DNA of 64,000 nt from Tribonema minus (GCA_017506865.1 JAFCMP010000001.1:1240001-1304000), one strand, 5' to 3'. Numbered from the stretch's first letter, positions 22,701 through 35,220 are shown. The notes: generated by a model not told the origin, from the sequence alone. Numbers and translations: made by a program.

Positions 22701-25700
22701 CAAGAAGCGTGACTGTGCATGATCCATCCGTGCTGGACTTCCTCGTGTCCATGACATGAGCATGGAAGTTACCACGTTCCCGACGTACACCTAGCGTGCT
22801 CAAACCGGCGCTCTCCGCCTGTTCCATCCGCGCGCAGCTAGCTGCCTGCGCCGCACTCGTGCATGAGCACGGCAGACGCACGGCAGTCGCGCTGCTACCG
22901 TCACAAGTGGCGCTCGAGTGGTCGCCCGCTCCTAGCGTGGATGCACCGGCAGGGGCGGCATTCCACTAGTGGTGGTACAATGGCAGCCACGCTTGTACGA
23001 AATCGGTGCATTGCGCGCGACCAGGGTCAGAGTCGGCGTCGACGAGAGGGGCGAAAGCAGCGGCAGTTACTTGGCAGTAACGCTGTTACCTACATACCTG
23101 GCGCTCGAGCTGACGCTCTGAGGCCCGCGCCACAGCGAGATGCAAGGGCCACAGAATGCAGAGGCACTTGCACGGCAGTTACATGACAGTTGCACTGTTC
23201 TACATACCTAGCGCTCGAGCTGACGCTCTCCGACACAAACTTGGACAGGCCGGTCTCCGGCTCCGCGGGCAGCGGCGCCGCCTCCACCGCCGCCGACCCC
23301 CCTGTCTGCAGCGCTCAGTATCAGGACGCCGTGGGGGGCAGAAAATCATATTGCTGAGCGTTGCCATATACCTGGAGCAAAAGTACACCTGCAGAAGTGA
23401 TAGAAGGTCTGCATCGAGCATGAGGCACGTGTAGATTCTGGCAGCAAGCTTGCAAGCGTGACATGCGCCGTCTGGCCACGGGGTGCCTAACCCTAACCCT
23501 AAGCCCAAACCTAACCCTAACACCAGCACCCCAAAAAAACACATGGCAAAAACTGGAAACAATGCGTGTTCACCGCGACAAGCGTCTTCGACCGCACTGG
23601 CAGCGCGTGCTTGGCAACGACACCCACTGCTTTAGTGACGACGCGGGCGGCGCCCTCACAGCCTTTTTGAAAACAGACCCCCCTTAATAACAGCGCGCGC
23701 TTAGGGTGGGGCAGAGCCCTTGTCATCACCTACTCAAAGCCAGAACCCGCTTAACAACAGCAGCGTGTGTGTGCGCGCTCACCGCGGGCGCCTTGTCAAA
23801 CGCCGTGGGCCGCACCGTGAGCAGCTTTAAGGGGTCCGACGCCGTGACCGTGGCGATGGCGTTGCCGGCGTACATGGGCCGCTCGAACGTCGACTCGTCC
23901 ACCTGAGATTTGCATGTGCGCGTGCGCGTGATTAAGCGTGGTCACAGATGAGCAATGAGGTCTATTGTGCCAGCTCACATCGTGTTGCCAGTGTACGTGG
24001 GTCGCTCGAACGTCGACTCGTCCACCTGACATTTGAGCGCGAGTGCGCGCGGGTCTATTGTGCCAGCTCGTATCGTGTTGCCGGCGTACATGGGTCGCTC
24101 GAACATCGACTCGTCGACCTGAGGTTTGCGGGTGAGGGTGAGTGCGCGCGCATGATTGTGCATTGTCACAGCTGAGCGTTGACGTCAGAGTCAGCTCGAA
24201 TCGCACCGCCAGCGTACTGAGGTTCTCTCGGCCCGAGGGTAGCGCGCGTGCACGTGCTTACACGTGAGTTGAGCATCATCACAGGTAAGCGTCGTCATCA
24301 TTGGCGACGTGCATGGATCCACTCGTGGGCCTTGAGCGTTGTCACGTTTGAGCATCATCATCGTTGACCGCGTGCATAGGCCTTTTTGTAGACCTGTACC
24401 TGCACGTGTGCGCAGCGGTAGAGACAGTTGAAGTTCGCTGTGAGTTTTGTCCTGGCTTATGGACGCTTCTCTCTCGTTCTTAGTCAAGACATTCACGAGA
24501 CTCAAAGGTGCGAGTGTTCAAAAAAGCCGAGTAGCGCCGCATTCATTCACTCACTCACTTACTCATTGACTGTATCACTGACGCCCATCAGGCGATCTGC
24601 TGACACAGCACCGCCCAACGGCAGGCACTTTCTGTCCGGCAAGACCTGTTCTGGGCAAGCTCTCAGGGGTCAACACGCGCTGAAATTCACGTGAACGTTG
24701 CGCACTCAGGCATCGAACGCGCCGAGTTGCAGACGCAAATCGTGTTCTTGAAGGAATACAGGAATGGAACAAAAGCGTTTTGTCATTGAAGTCACCATAT
24801 GACTGTTTCACATGGTCCATTGCTTGCGGGACACAGAGCCGGTGCTGACAGCCATGTTCAACGTCAATCCCTGTCGAGCCCACGTTTCTCGGCAACTCCG
24901 ATCAACGGTGCGAGTGCACATGACTTCCGTTGCGGATCCTGTATTTATACCCTTGTATTTTGCCTCTCGAAAGTGTCGACGTTAGGGCTACATAGCATTA
25001 GCATTCAACGTGCCTCATAACCGGCGCCGCTGCCTCACCAATTCGTGGTGTTGAAATTGGGTTTACGGTTGGCACTTGATGCTTCTGTCAAACCACTACA
25101 ATGGCGGCGTCCGTAATTGGCGCCAGTGTCTTTCCACTTCATCCGGGGCAGGGTTAGCCCCCTAACGCTTGTGTCGAATCACTTTGATGCTGTTTGTGAC
25201 CGGTGCCGCTGCCTCATCACTGCGCAGCGTGAATGAAAGTCAGGTACGCCCTTATTAGATGCTTTCAGCGTACCACTTTGATAACATCCGTAACCGGCGC
25301 CAGATCCATCTCCGCGCCCAGCCGTCCAATGAAATTCTTTCCCGCCATGCTGGATATCGCCATCACCTGAGGAAAGTGTGCGGTACGCATGGGGGAAGAC
25401 GGGGGCAGGGTCAGACGGGTACGCGCGTTCGAGCTGCGCTGCAAGGTAACCGAGTTCATGCGTGAATTCGCGTGATGTGCAGCGACAAGCTGCTGAGCAC
25501 TGACGCTGGTGTGCACATGCACAAGTACCTACATGCGCTACGGCAGACACGTGGCAGGCCCTGCATCTATGACTTCAGACCGAGGTGGCCTGTCCAACGA
25601 GGGTGCCTACGTGTGCATCGGACTGTGCACGCGCTGCACTGCTGCACCGGCGCAGGGCAGCACCTCCTATCACAGAGAGAGGTAAATAAAAAAATCACGG

Positions 25701-27238
25701 CACATAACTACGATTACACATCTGGTCAAGAAGAAGAAACTTACAACATCGTAGCCATGCACAGAGAGAATAATGAAAACGGTGGCAAAATGTGAGCATG
25801 CGGTGCGCAGCAAGTATAGAAAGTATGGCACCAGAGCTGAGCGCTGCTGCACAAGTCTGCTGCACTTGTTGTACTGCGCAGTCCGCGCTCCGCAGCGCGC
25901 CATCATCTGCTGACTCAATGACTCATCGACTCACGTGCGTGTACTTGTGCGCCTCCGCCGACGCCCTCACGCCGCGGCTGCAGCGCACGACAGGACAAGG
26001 GAGCAGACGGTGCGCGCATGGTTCAGCGCAGGGGACCAGCAGGCGTTCGCGGCAGGCGCAAGTGATTGACAGGGCGACACGACGTCTAAACGGGGCATTG
26101 GATGAGATTACAGATGAAACAACCTGTGAAGAAAGCAAATTAAAATTACAACGAACCTACTGTGAAGTGCATACCTGGGGGTACAGAAGTACACGCAATA
26201 ATACGAACATTACACTACATGCTTACTTTGAAGTAATCATGAGTAGATTCGGTGCTTCAGAGCAGAGTTTGCACCATGTGGACGCGCACCTGGTGTTCTC
26301 TGCCAGAAAGTGCGCGTACGCCGGGTGGTCCCCGTGCAGCACCTTTGCGACGCCCGCCACCTGAGTAAATAAAGCAAACAGAAATTACAGGAGTGTAGAT
26401 GCAGCGTTGAGCGACAGCGCCTGTGGCCGTGCTGGAGCACAAGCCCAATCGATGGTAGCGCATGGCATATGGGCCATGACACCATGTTCAGAATGATGCA
26501 ACTGTGCAACGGAGAACTGGGCTCCTGCAGTGGATGCTGAGCGCATTGAGCAGGAAAGCAGCGTGGTGCAATGCAGCAAAATGCGATGGAGCCACCACGC
26601 ATGCAAGCTGTGCACAGCACAGGCGCACTTGCCTTGGATGCTGCCTCCGCCACCGGCGCCGAGCCGCTGCCTAGAACCAGCAAGTGAACCTGCAATCACA
26701 GCAAACAAAACAAAGCGATACGCAGCAGACAGTGTAGGGGGGGCATATGCTTGCGGCTTGACAGGGGTCAACCAGATGACAGAGGGTCACCTGCAAGTTT
26801 CGCAGCTGCCTACGCTGAGCGAGAGAGCACGGTGGCAAGTCGGTATGACTCGCTGCCGCCCCGTGCAGGTGCTCCTGTTAGTCTCAAAAGCTTTGTGCCA
26901 CACCAGCGAGAACACGCGTAATGCAGCTTCTCCTCTATTGCAGCGGGTTCAAACCACCTCTGAAATCCGAAAAATGGCAAGTTGAACCTGGTCTTGACCA
27001 TCTCTGTGAGTGCCCAAGAGGCCATGTTGCCACCTCTCTCGCGGCCAGTCACGGATCTCACCTCGCCTCCTATCTTGCCAGCAGCGGTGACGGCGCTGAG
27101 AGTCCCTGGACTGAGGGCCTTGTTGTTGTGCTCTGCCACGACCAGCGTGGATGCTAATCTGCTGTTGCTGCTCCAAGCATGAGACACCAGAGCACCACAT
27201 CTGCGAAGGGATGCATGGCGGCCTGCTCGCAGCATCAT
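19714..27238 (-). CDS. ETFA: Electron transfer flavoprotein subunit alpha, mitochondrial, complete
   Basis: ETF alpha with ETF beta carries electrons from acyl-CoA dehydrogenases to ETF-ubiquinone oxidoreductase in the mitochondrial matrix; the alpha subunit binds FAD. Eleven exons: 27062-27238, 26633-26689, 26290-26360, 25935-25977, 25274-25366, 23783-23902, 23208-23305, 22278-22384, 21342-21427, 20715-20773, 19714-19828; all junctions are in phase and give 341 residues (human 333, from memory). N-terminal [15 protein letters not shown] suits a mitochondrial presequence. Then [72 protein letters not shown]; and the ETF-alpha signature [19 protein letters not shown] followed by IVAINKD and [11 protein letters not shown] near the C-terminus. 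Intron 2 is GC-AG (AAG|GCAAGT). Start is the first ATG in the frame. The 43-base fourth exon is the least conserved part. Confidence 0.97.
21715..22177 (-). repeat. Tandem pseudo-copies of ETFA exon 8 end in intron 8
   Basis: About four or five diverged units repeat the end of exon 8 (GCAGACAAGCTCGGAGGAG with donor GTGAGG at 22277). The nearest, 22130-22177, is almost perfect over the exon edge and donor; the others lie near 22065-22095, 21945-21990, 21850-21880 and 21715-21765. Each spacer ends in ACTTCAAC or similar. Confidence 0.87.
22800..23125 (-). repeat. Degenerate copies of ETFA exon 7 end in intron 7
   Basis: The sequence around the exon 7 end (GAGAGCGTCAGCTCGAGCGC, donor GTATGT at 23207) recurs as CAGAGCGTCAGCTCGAGCGC then CAGGTATGT at about 23120-23092, with fainter traces near 22930 and 22810. 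The first copy keeps an intact-looking donor. Confidence 0.78.
23990..24127 (-). repeat. Two pseudo-copies of ETFA exon 6 start in intron 5
   Basis: Exon 6 starts at 23902 with codons for [16 protein letters not shown]. Copies of this start, each after a CAG, lie upstream at 24029-23990 and 24121-24080 (minus strand), reading [15 protein letters not shown] and [15 protein letters not shown] before diverging. Units are about 95-125 bp apart. Confidence 0.9.
25017..25240 (-). repeat. Pseudo-copies of ETFA exon 5 end in intron 5
   Basis: The end of exon 5 (GCGCCGGTTACGGATGTTATC then AAAGTG|GTACGC at 25274) recurs three times at roughly 75-90 bp spacing: near 25185-25215, 25100-25130 and 25015-25040. 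GGCGCCGGT-like cores and ATCAAAGTG are retained but the GT of the donor is lost in at least one copy. Confidence 0.78.
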
Positions 27239-27736
27239 TGCTCCACGCCGGGTTCCTGAGCTACAGTAGGGTCTACTCGTGATCGAAAAACAGCAACGAG
27301 ACTTCAACAGCGAGGACTTCAACGTGAAGTTCAGGAGTTCAGGATTGAAGGTTTCCTGTAGCGGAGAAGAGGAGAGGAGGGCAGTGCACCGCAGTCACAT
27401 GTAATACGTGCCTGAATCAGCACCATCGTACTGCGTGCCTGAGAGCTGCTGGAGCGCATCAGGTGAGGCTCAAGCTGCTGTAGGTGCACCTGAGCGCGAA
27501 AGGAACGACGCTGGCACAGCGCATAGGCAGTAAGCGCATAGTGTCACTTATAGTCCTTGAAGCAGCTTGACCGTAGTGGATGCCTGCTGTAGTGCAACAA
27601 ATGTGTCTGAGAGGTGCTACAGAGCAGCGCCAGGGCGCAAAAAGCGCTCAGCGAAGAGAGCAAAGAGGATGCCATTATTGAAGAGTCCCCGCTATTGACT
27701 CACCGGCAGTATGTGTCCAATGTCTTCGCTGCCAGG
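27239..27736. promoter_or_regulatory. Divergent upstream region of ETFA and the ankyrin gene
   Basis: 498 bp between the ETFA ATG (minus strand) and the first ATG of the ankyrin gene (plus strand). It is crowded with CTTCAAC/GTTGAAG words at 27299-27350. The ankyrin frame stays open upstream to 27614 without an ATG, so part of this region could be an upstream exon or UTR. Confidence 0.5.
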
Positions 27737-29746
27737 ATGAGTGATTACCCACATGCTTCCAAGAGGATGAGAAGGTCTGAGCCAGCAGGGCCGGACGGCG
27801 GCGCGGCGCTGTCGGCTGCGGTGCTGAGCGCCGCGGCGGCGCTGTCGGTTGCGGCGAACGCCGCGGCCATGAATGCCCGCCTCATCCTGGCTGCGGGCTC
27901 CAGAGATGGTGATGGCGTACGGGCGCTGCTGGTGCAAGAGGCGGCGGTGACGGCATCTGACGGGGAGGGGAGGACTGCGCTCATGTCGGCGGCAATCGAT
28001 GGCCACATCGACTGCGTCAGGGCGCTGCTGGCGCACAATGCGGCGGTGCAGGTAACGGCAGTTGACGGGGAGGGGACCACTGCGCTCATGTGGGCAGCAA
28101 CGTACGGCCACCTCGACTGTGTCACGGCGCTGCTAGCGCACAATGCGGCGGTGCGGGTGACGGCAGTTGACGAGGAGGGGGAAACTGCGCTCATGTCCGC
28201 GGCAATCGATGGCCACATCGATTGCGTCAGGGCGCTGCTGGCGCACAATGCGGTGGTGCAGGTGACGGTAGTTGGCGGGGAGGGGGAAACTGCGCTCATG
28301 TCCGCGGCAATCAATGGCCACATCGACTGCGTCAGGGCGCTGCTGGCGCACAATGCGGAGGTGCAGGTGACGGCAGTTGACGGGGAGGGGGAAACTGCGC
28401 TCTTGAAGGCAGCAATGAATGGCCACGTAGACTGTGTCACGGCGCTGCTGGCGCACGACGCAGAGGTGCAGGTGACGGCAGTTGACGGGGAGGGGAGAAC
28501 AGCGCTCATTTGGGCAGCAAAAACCGGCTACGTCGACTGCGTCAGGGCGCTGCTGGCGCATGATGCGGCGGTGACAGCAATTGACGGGAAGGGGAGAACG
28601 GCGCTTATGGTGGCGGCAATGAAAGGCCACGTTGGCTGCGTCGAGGCGCTGCTGGGGCACGATGCGGCAGTGACGGCGGTTGACGTGGAGGGGAAAACGG
28701 CGCTCATGAAGGCAGCAACGAATGGCCACGTAGACTGTGTCACGGCGCTGCTGGTGCACAACGCGGAGGTGCAGGTGACGGCAGCTGACATGGAGGGGAG
28801 AACGGCGGTCATGAAGGCAGCAATGACAGGCCATATCGATTGTGTCACGGCGCTGCTGGTGCACAACGCGGAGGTGCAGGTGACGGCGGTTGACGGGGAG
28901 AGGAAAACGGCGCTCATGTGGGCAGCAAACGCCGGCTACGTCGACTGCGTCAGGGCACTGCTTGCGCATGACGCAGAGGTGCAGGTGACGGCAGTTGTCG
29001 GGAAGGGGAGAACGGCGCTCATGCGAGCAGCAATGAACGGCCATGCAGACACTGTCACGGCGCTGCTGGCGCACGACGCGGAGATGCAGGTGACGGCAGC
29101 TGACATGGAGGGGAGAACGGCGCTCATGAAGGCAGCAATGCAAGGCCATATTGACTGCGTCACAAGGCTGCTGGTGCACGACGCGGAGCTGCAGGTGACG
29201 GCAGTTGACGGGGAGGGGAAAACGGCACTCACATGGGCAGCAAGCACCGGCCGTGCTGACTGCGTTACGGCGCTGCTGGCGCACGACGCGGCGGTGACGG
29301 CAGTCGACAGGAAGGGGAGAACGGCGCTCATGCGAGCAGCGATGAACGGCCATGTAGACAGTGTCACAGCGCTGCTGGCGCACGATGCGGAGGTGCAGGT
29401 GACGGCAGTTGACGGGAGGCGGAGAACGGCGCTCATGTGGGCAGCAAGGAACGGCCACGTCGGCTGCGTCGCGGCGCTGCTTCAGCACAGGGCGGCGAAA
29501 CAGGTCGCAGCAGTAGACAGGCAGGGGAGCACGGCCTTCCGCCTGGCAGTGCTCGGATCACACAAGAGTGTTATCGCAAAGCTGATGAGGGCAGGTGCCG
29601 ATATAGGGCTGCCGGCCGAATACACGGTCGTCCGCCACATGATCACCGACATGTGTGAGTTTATCGACATACCTGATCGTTTGAATGAGATCGTGGTCGC
29701 GTTCGCACAGAGGGCGTTGCAGCTACGCGCCCCAGGCCCCCCATAG
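27737..29746 (+). CDS. Ankyrin-repeat protein with about 16 near-identical repeats
   Basis: A single open frame of 669 residues from the first ATG at 27737 (the frame is open to 27614 but without ATG). A basic patch KRMRRSEP near the N-terminus could be a nuclear signal. After an Ala-rich stretch come about 16 repeats of the form TAVDGEGRTALMSAAIDGHI followed by DCVRALLAHNA. Most units are 35 residues because VQV is inserted between repeats; a few (about repeats 7, 8 and 14) are the canonical 33. The final part, ending in RALQLRAPGPP, is non-repetitive and contains a helix (MITDMCEFIDIPDRLNEIVV). Repeats are very alike at the DNA level, so recent unit duplication or gene conversion is likely. 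The opposite strand is also open for 451 codons, an effect of the repeat codons. Ankyrin stacks bind proteins; the partner is unknown. Confidence 0.88.
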   Translation: MSDYPHASKRMRRSEPAGPDGGAALSAAVLSAAAALSVAANAAAMNARLILAAGSRDGDGVRALLVQEAAVTASDGEGRTALMSAAIDGHIDCVRALLAHNAAVQVTAVDGEGTTALMWAATYGHLDCVTALLAHNAAVRVTAVDEEGETALMSAAIDGHIDCVRALLAHNAVVQVTVVGGEGETALMSAAINGHIDCVRALLAHNAEVQVTAVDGEGETALLKAAMNGHVDCVTALLAHDAEVQVTAVDGEGRTALIWAAKTGYVDCVRALLAHDAAVTAIDGKGRTALMVAAMKGHVGCVEALLGHDAAVTAVDVEGKTALMKAATNGHVDCVTALLVHNAEVQVTAADMEGRTAVMKAAMTGHIDCVTALLVHNAEVQVTAVDGERKTALMWAANAGYVDCVRALLAHDAEVQVTAVVGKGRTALMRAAMNGHADTVTALLAHDAEMQVTAADMEGRTALMKAAMQGHIDCVTRLLVHDAELQVTAVDGEGKTALTWAASTGRADCVTALLAHDAAVTAVDRKGRTALMRAAMNGHVDSVTALLAHDAEVQVTAVDGRRRTALMWAARNGHVGCVAALLQHRAAKQVAAVDRQGSTAFRLAVLGSHKSVIAKLMRAGADIGLPAEYTVVRHMITDMCEFIDIPDRLNEIVVAFAQRALQLRAPGPP

Positions 29747-32582
29747 TCGGCGGTCATGGTGCGTCCCGCTGAGAAAGCTGTGCGCAATTGCGTCGTGTCG
29801 GCACAATGTACAACATTGAGTACACTATGTTCCTCGCTTCGAACTGTGCATTCTGTGTTGACGGTTCTTGCTTCGTTCACCACCGCTGCTCAAGTTTGCA
29901 ATAATATATGTGTATGATGTAACAACGTATGTACGTTGTTACATTGGTCTACGTCTCAGTCGCAACCTCTTTGAACAACCAGCCTTGTTCAGTGCGAGCA
30001 CTTCAAACGACTTCACTTTTTCTCCTTGAGCTTCGTTCGCAAGGGCTGATCAGCCTGCCCCCTCGTGCGCTTGACGGCGTCGCGACGACTAGCCAGGCCC
30101 AACCGAAGGTAAGTCGTCGAGGACCTGCTCGGCCGTGCGCCATGATGGCGGTCGCCATGCCCTGTTTGGTGTTCAGGCCAGAGCGTTCTCCAACACTTCC
30201 CGCACCTTCGCCAGCGGCCGTTTACAGTGTCTTGTAAATTTGCCGGTGTTGTTGCTGGTGCTGCTCCTCCACCATCGTCAACGACTTGTGTGATTCCTGA
30301 ACTGCTGCTGCTGCTGCAGTATCAGCTGCTGAGCACCCTGGTGGTGCTGCGGCTGCTGCAATGCCCGCCCGGGCGGCGATGCCCCAGCTGTACCTGAGTG
30401 TTGCGATAGTATACCGCTCTGTGTAGAACGGAAACTGTCCAACATTTGCGGCACGGCAGCGAAAGGGGGGCGCGAGTTCGGCTGGCCAGTTGGAAATAGG
30501 GCAGGCAGGCACTGGCATCATGATCCACCCCATACATTCATCATGCAACTTCAAAGCGGTGACTCTCACAGCATCCCGTGAGCGTGTCATTGCGGACTAC
30601 CGCATCGATAGCATGTACGACCATCACAATGGGAGCCCTCATTACACCAATTGCTCTGACTGTCACCATCGTGAAGGCTAGGCCAGTAATTGTGTAGTCA
30701 CCATACGCCGCCGCATTGTATGATACGCTGTACCTACGCAAATGCTGCGCGTCTCCACGTGCACACTGCCTGTGCAACGTCTGCGTCACTCTGTCCCTTG
30801 GTCCTGCACGCCTCGTGCTGCGACTGGGACGACCGCGCGCGCACGCCATGGTCCCTGTCCAAAGCTGCAATGCTGCCTGTGGCATTCCGATGCTTGGAGA
30901 TGCGTGGGTCTCCAGACATGATGGGTGTTGAGTGATTACTGAATCAATTTCGCTACAATGACAACGCATGCAGCATCTGAAGTGAGTTTTGATCATGAGA
31001 CCAGAAGCTGCCCTGTGAGCATGCCACGAACTTCAACTTGAAGTTCAACGTTTTTTAACTCTTCAGGAATCGGTGGGGGGTCCAGCATCCTCCCCCCCCC
31101 CGACCCCCCCACCGGCGCGCACACACCACACACGCATGCCCGTGGCCTCAGTACAGATTGCTACTGTCGTATGGTGTCCCACGACATCGTCTGCTTCATG
31201 CCACCGGCTCGCGCGGTGTACGGCGGCTGAAAATGCATTTTTGGTGTGGCTGAATGCTTTCTGCAAGATGCAATTGCTCGCGCGTTGCCACACACGCACA
31301 TATGATTGGCGCACACCATGTCAAATGTATCCTATGATAGCCAGTCAACATCACCAGCTGCAACGTGCATGCTCTCGCTGTGTGTTGCTGTACGCTTATT
31401 TGTTTGAGGGCGCCTGTTGCAACAACCTCAAGAAAGCACGATGAAACGATGTCTACACAGCGCGCGTTGCACTCGTAATGAGACGAACTGATGCTATGTA
31501 TCGTGGACTGTCGGCTGCTATCCACAGCGCGCTGGCAAGCACCGTGGCGCAAGCAATAACAGGATTCGGCCTCAGAAAAAAGTGCAGAACTTCAAACGCT
31601 GGCTGCTTTTGCTGCTCTCGCGCCATGAAGCTGCCGGTGAGCGTTGGTGGGCTGGGCTACCTACAATGCGTTGCTCCTGTGCCTTACGCGGCCTCACTAA
31701 GTGTCACTCAGCTGGTATGCTGCCCTGCTGCTCGATTTTTCTATGCGCCAGCACACTGGGGGGGGAACCCTAGTTGTGGCCCTCCTACCAATTCTTGTTT
31801 TTGTGTCGCACCTCATGAAACATGAGGAAACGAGGGGCACAAAAATTGGAAATTGGTGGGAAAGCCCTGCCTTCCCCCCCCGCCGAAGCATACATGATTT
31901 CCATATTCGCGACCATCGTTATCAGCGTGCTGCAGGTGGTAGGTTCGAAGCTGACAACAGCGGCGTTCTGTCGGCGTTGATCACATTCATCAAGCAGCAG
32001 CTTAGATGCATCAGTGCAGCACCACCATCATGTCACAATCATCCGGTTTAGTGGCCTAAAAGTCAATACAGTCCAGTTCATCATCCTGTCCAGTGGCCAT
32101 CCTGCCCAATATGTGAGTTGCTCCTTGTTGCCGATGATGTTTTGCATGTGCGGCAACTCATCTGCACTGCCTGCTCTCTCAGTGCAGGCGTGGCGGCACC
32201 GTGACCCGAGTCTACACCTGCTCATGATCATTTGTTGCTCATGCTCTAACCAACAGTGCATGTATGCTTGCCATTTTGCCGTGCTCTGCGCTTGGAGCCC
32301 AGGTGCAGCTTAAATGTTGTTGGCCTCGTGGATGCCGAACGCCATCCCCTTAACATCATCCAACACCGCCATATCGCCAGTCAACAACGCCAGCACAGCT
32401 AGTTGGCGACACAACAGCAGCTCACACCGGAAGAGCACAAACAAGGCAGCACGAGTTTCAACAATGGCCACCAGGCGCCACGGGCCTGATATGCTTCATG
32501 GTATGCATCCTCTCTTGTACAAAATTGTGCGCGTCGCACACTGCACTTTCACGCTCACGGCAACACCCAAACGCGCTCCTCG
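29747..32582. other. Convergent intergenic region without a supported gene
   Basis: Lies between the stops of the ankyrin gene (plus) and RICTOR (minus). I find only short open frames without family resemblance. Visible features are a dense CTTCAACTTGAAGTTC palindrome at 31028-31050, a C-run at 31091-31108, and GCTGCTGCTG runs near 30302-30360. Long 3' UTRs or a small gene cannot be excluded. Confidence 0.55.
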
Positions 32583-35220
32583 TCATGACAACTTGGGAAC
32601 GATATCGTCGAACATCTCGTGGACGAAGCGCCGCATCGGCAGCGGAAACGCGTAGCAGCGCAGCAGCGCGTGCGCCGCGAGGAACAGCGCCGGATTGTTC
32701 TCGGAAATTTCCGCGGAGACGTCCTTCCAGCCGCGCCCCTTCCTGAGCCGTGCCAGCTTGGTGCGCGCGTCCTTGCTGGTGATGTGGTTGGACAGACGCG
32801 CGATCTGTACCAGTATGCCGCGGCCCTCCTCCTGCAGGCGCAGCGAACGCGCCGCACAAAGACATGGCCCATGGCCGCCAGAACAGGGGGGCTTTGGATC
32901 AAAAGATGGCTTTGGGCCCGCATGATCCAGGTCAAGCTTGCCATCACAGTTTTGCGACCAAGTGTAGCCATGCTCAATGCTCATTGTCAGTCTCCCTCAA
33001 TGGCATGAGTGTACTTGCGTATGCGGTGAAGAGACATGGGCATGTTTTTGGGTCGAAATACCCATACCGCATGTCCTCCACGTGGCGCCGTACGATGACC
33101 GTCAACAAGAGAGGTCCTGGCGTCGCAGCAGGAGATGAGCATTGGCACATGCGTCAACGCGCTTGTCACTGAGAGGACGCCAGCAGCAGGAGATGAGCAT
33201 TGGCACATGCGTCAACGCGCTTGTCACTGAGAGGACTGGCGTCATCCTGTGCCTGTACTCTGCTCAAACTCCCCGGCAACTTAGCATACACCCAGGCACC
33301 GAAGCGCATTGCACATGTATGCACCGCCTGGGCTCCGCCGCTTGCGCACGCTGCGACGCCTGGCCGACCCACTGCCCTGATCGACTTTGGGCTTGCGGAA
33401 ACTGTTGACGTCTCCTGGCTGCCATGCGTGCTGGCGCGTCATGGCACAATGGGACACAAAACGGCGCTGGCACTGCGGTGCGCCAGTTTCTTTACGCATG
33501 GCGACAATCTGGCGGCTCCTCTTCCAATCACTCGTGCTGCACGTTTGTCCCGGGTCGCTTCAATGCCTTGTCATAAAACGGTGCTTGCACGCACTGCGTG
33601 TCCCTGCGCATGGCATTGGTGGCACATCATGGCCGCAGGCTGTGTGTGATGCGATCCCTGAATGCGCTGTCTTCACGCACCCCCTGAATACGGCCTCCGC
33701 GCGCCCAGTCACGGATGCGAAACTCTGTTCAATCATGAACGCGGACTCCATCCAACTGAGGTGCACGCGAATGCTGCTCCTGCACAAAGCGCAATCCAGT
33801 GTACGCACCGTCAGCCCCGGCGTTACCATGGGGTCTTCCCTGGCGGTGATGGCTGCGGGGTCGGCGGGCGATGCCGCAAAGCGCCAGGAGGGCGCCTGGA
33901 ACAGCGCCCCGAGATCGCTCGGCAGAAAGATCCCCAGAGACTGGTCCCGGGACGCTTCCCAGCCTTGCGTCTGCAGGAGCTCCCTGCCCTGGTGGCAGGC
34001 AAGCGGCGCGATACCAGCGGATGGTTCAAAGCAGGGACATAGCGACCGCTGGTATTGGCACCTGCGCTGAGCTGACTTGAGGCGTTCAAGCGTCAACGTG
34101 AATACTTTTATGAACATGGGTGTGCCTCAGGAGGGGGCGAGCAGCTGCAGAAGCGCACGCCCCCAGCGGCGCCAGTATGTAGCTGAAACATAATTGATTA
34201 GTGCCACAGATCCGTGAGGGCGCAGCAGTAGGCCAGCATCCAGCGCGCCCCTGTGCAGGCGATGTGATTCAAGTGGACTGCCAGTGTACCGCGACTGCAC
34301 TCCGCTGAACTCAGCGGGGCGCCGTGGCGAGCGCATGTGCATGGACAGCGCTTGCAAGCAGCGGCTCTATGTGCTGTAGTGACATTACACCATATACCGC
34401 AGCGGCGCCTGATGCGCACAGCGTCGGTGTCAGCGCCGGCGTGACCATGCGGATGGTTGTGGCTTAGGATCAGGGCAAGCGGCACTAGCACCATCACTTG
34501 AAGCGATGAGCTTACGACAGGCAGTTTGTACTCTTGCGGCGCATGATGCACCCACAGTTGGCATGCTCGCAACTGGTGATGACAGGCAGTTCTGGATCAA
34601 CAGCAAGGCATTGAAGACAGAATGCGACGACGGACGCCATTCTGTACAACATGAATGGCGAGTTCGTGACACATCAAGGGGCCCAAATAGCTCGTTGCCC
34701 CAGGTCTGTTGTGCATGCACTGTGCCTGCGGCGTGGCAGTGACCAGACGCAGCACCGTCAGCGTCGCCAGTGAGGCGCTGGACACAGAACCGCAAAACGT
34801 GTGACATTGTGCACTCGAGTTTGCCGGCTTGCCTCGATGAACGGCACTTGTTCTCACAAGGTGAATGGCCAGTAACCCCCCCCCCCCCCTTCATGGTGAG
34901 TTTCGCGTGCATGTAAGGTACTGCGTGCCCCCGCCGCCTCACACAATGTATCCCCCCCCCCCCCCCCCCCCAAAACAAGAGCAATGTTGGGCATGTATGA
35001 CGGGACGAGCACTGTTGAGTATGTATGCACTGTACCTGCGGCGTGGCAGCGACCAGAGGCAGCGCCATCAGCGCCGCGCCGCGCACCGCGAGGTTGGGGT
35101 CGCCCGTGGCGACCGCCACCATGTCCGACACAAAGTCCGGCCGCACGTCGAGCAGCAGCCGCAGGCCGCGCTGCGACTGAGCGATGCTGGCCAGCGACCA
35201 CGCGGCGGCCCTGCGGGCGT
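32583..35220 (-). CDS. RICTOR: RICTOR block 5: conserved C-terminal domain
   Basis: Exons 35036-35220, 33809-33988, 32583-32831 (stop 32585-32583). DARRAAAWSLASIAQSQRGL and DPNLAVRGAALMALPLVAAT correspond to human KASLWALGNIGSSNWGLNLL and CEVLSIRGTCVYVLGLIAKT, the Rictor phosphatidate/HEAT segment; GRELLQTQGWEASRDQSLGI corresponds to GCDILKCHNWDAVRHSRKHL. The final exon reads GRGILVQIARLSNHITSKDA through ENNPALFLAAHALLRCYAFP to MRRFVHEMFDDIVPKLS-stop, matching the human C-terminal region (LRLVINLSSSV, VSHLLSHCTFRLPCRRFIQE). The long Ser-rich region of animal RICTOR between these parts is absent, so this protein is shorter here. Confidence 0.95.

Noticed and set aside
28133-29488. Long minus-strand open frame of 451 codons opposite the ankyrin gene
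   Set aside because: It mirrors the repeated codons of the plus-strand ankyrin array; its protein is a meaningless Arg/His-rich repeat.
30222-31552. Several 60-150 codon open frames in the 30-31.5 kb spacer
   Set aside because: No family resemblance, no splice-phase chain, composition like introns.
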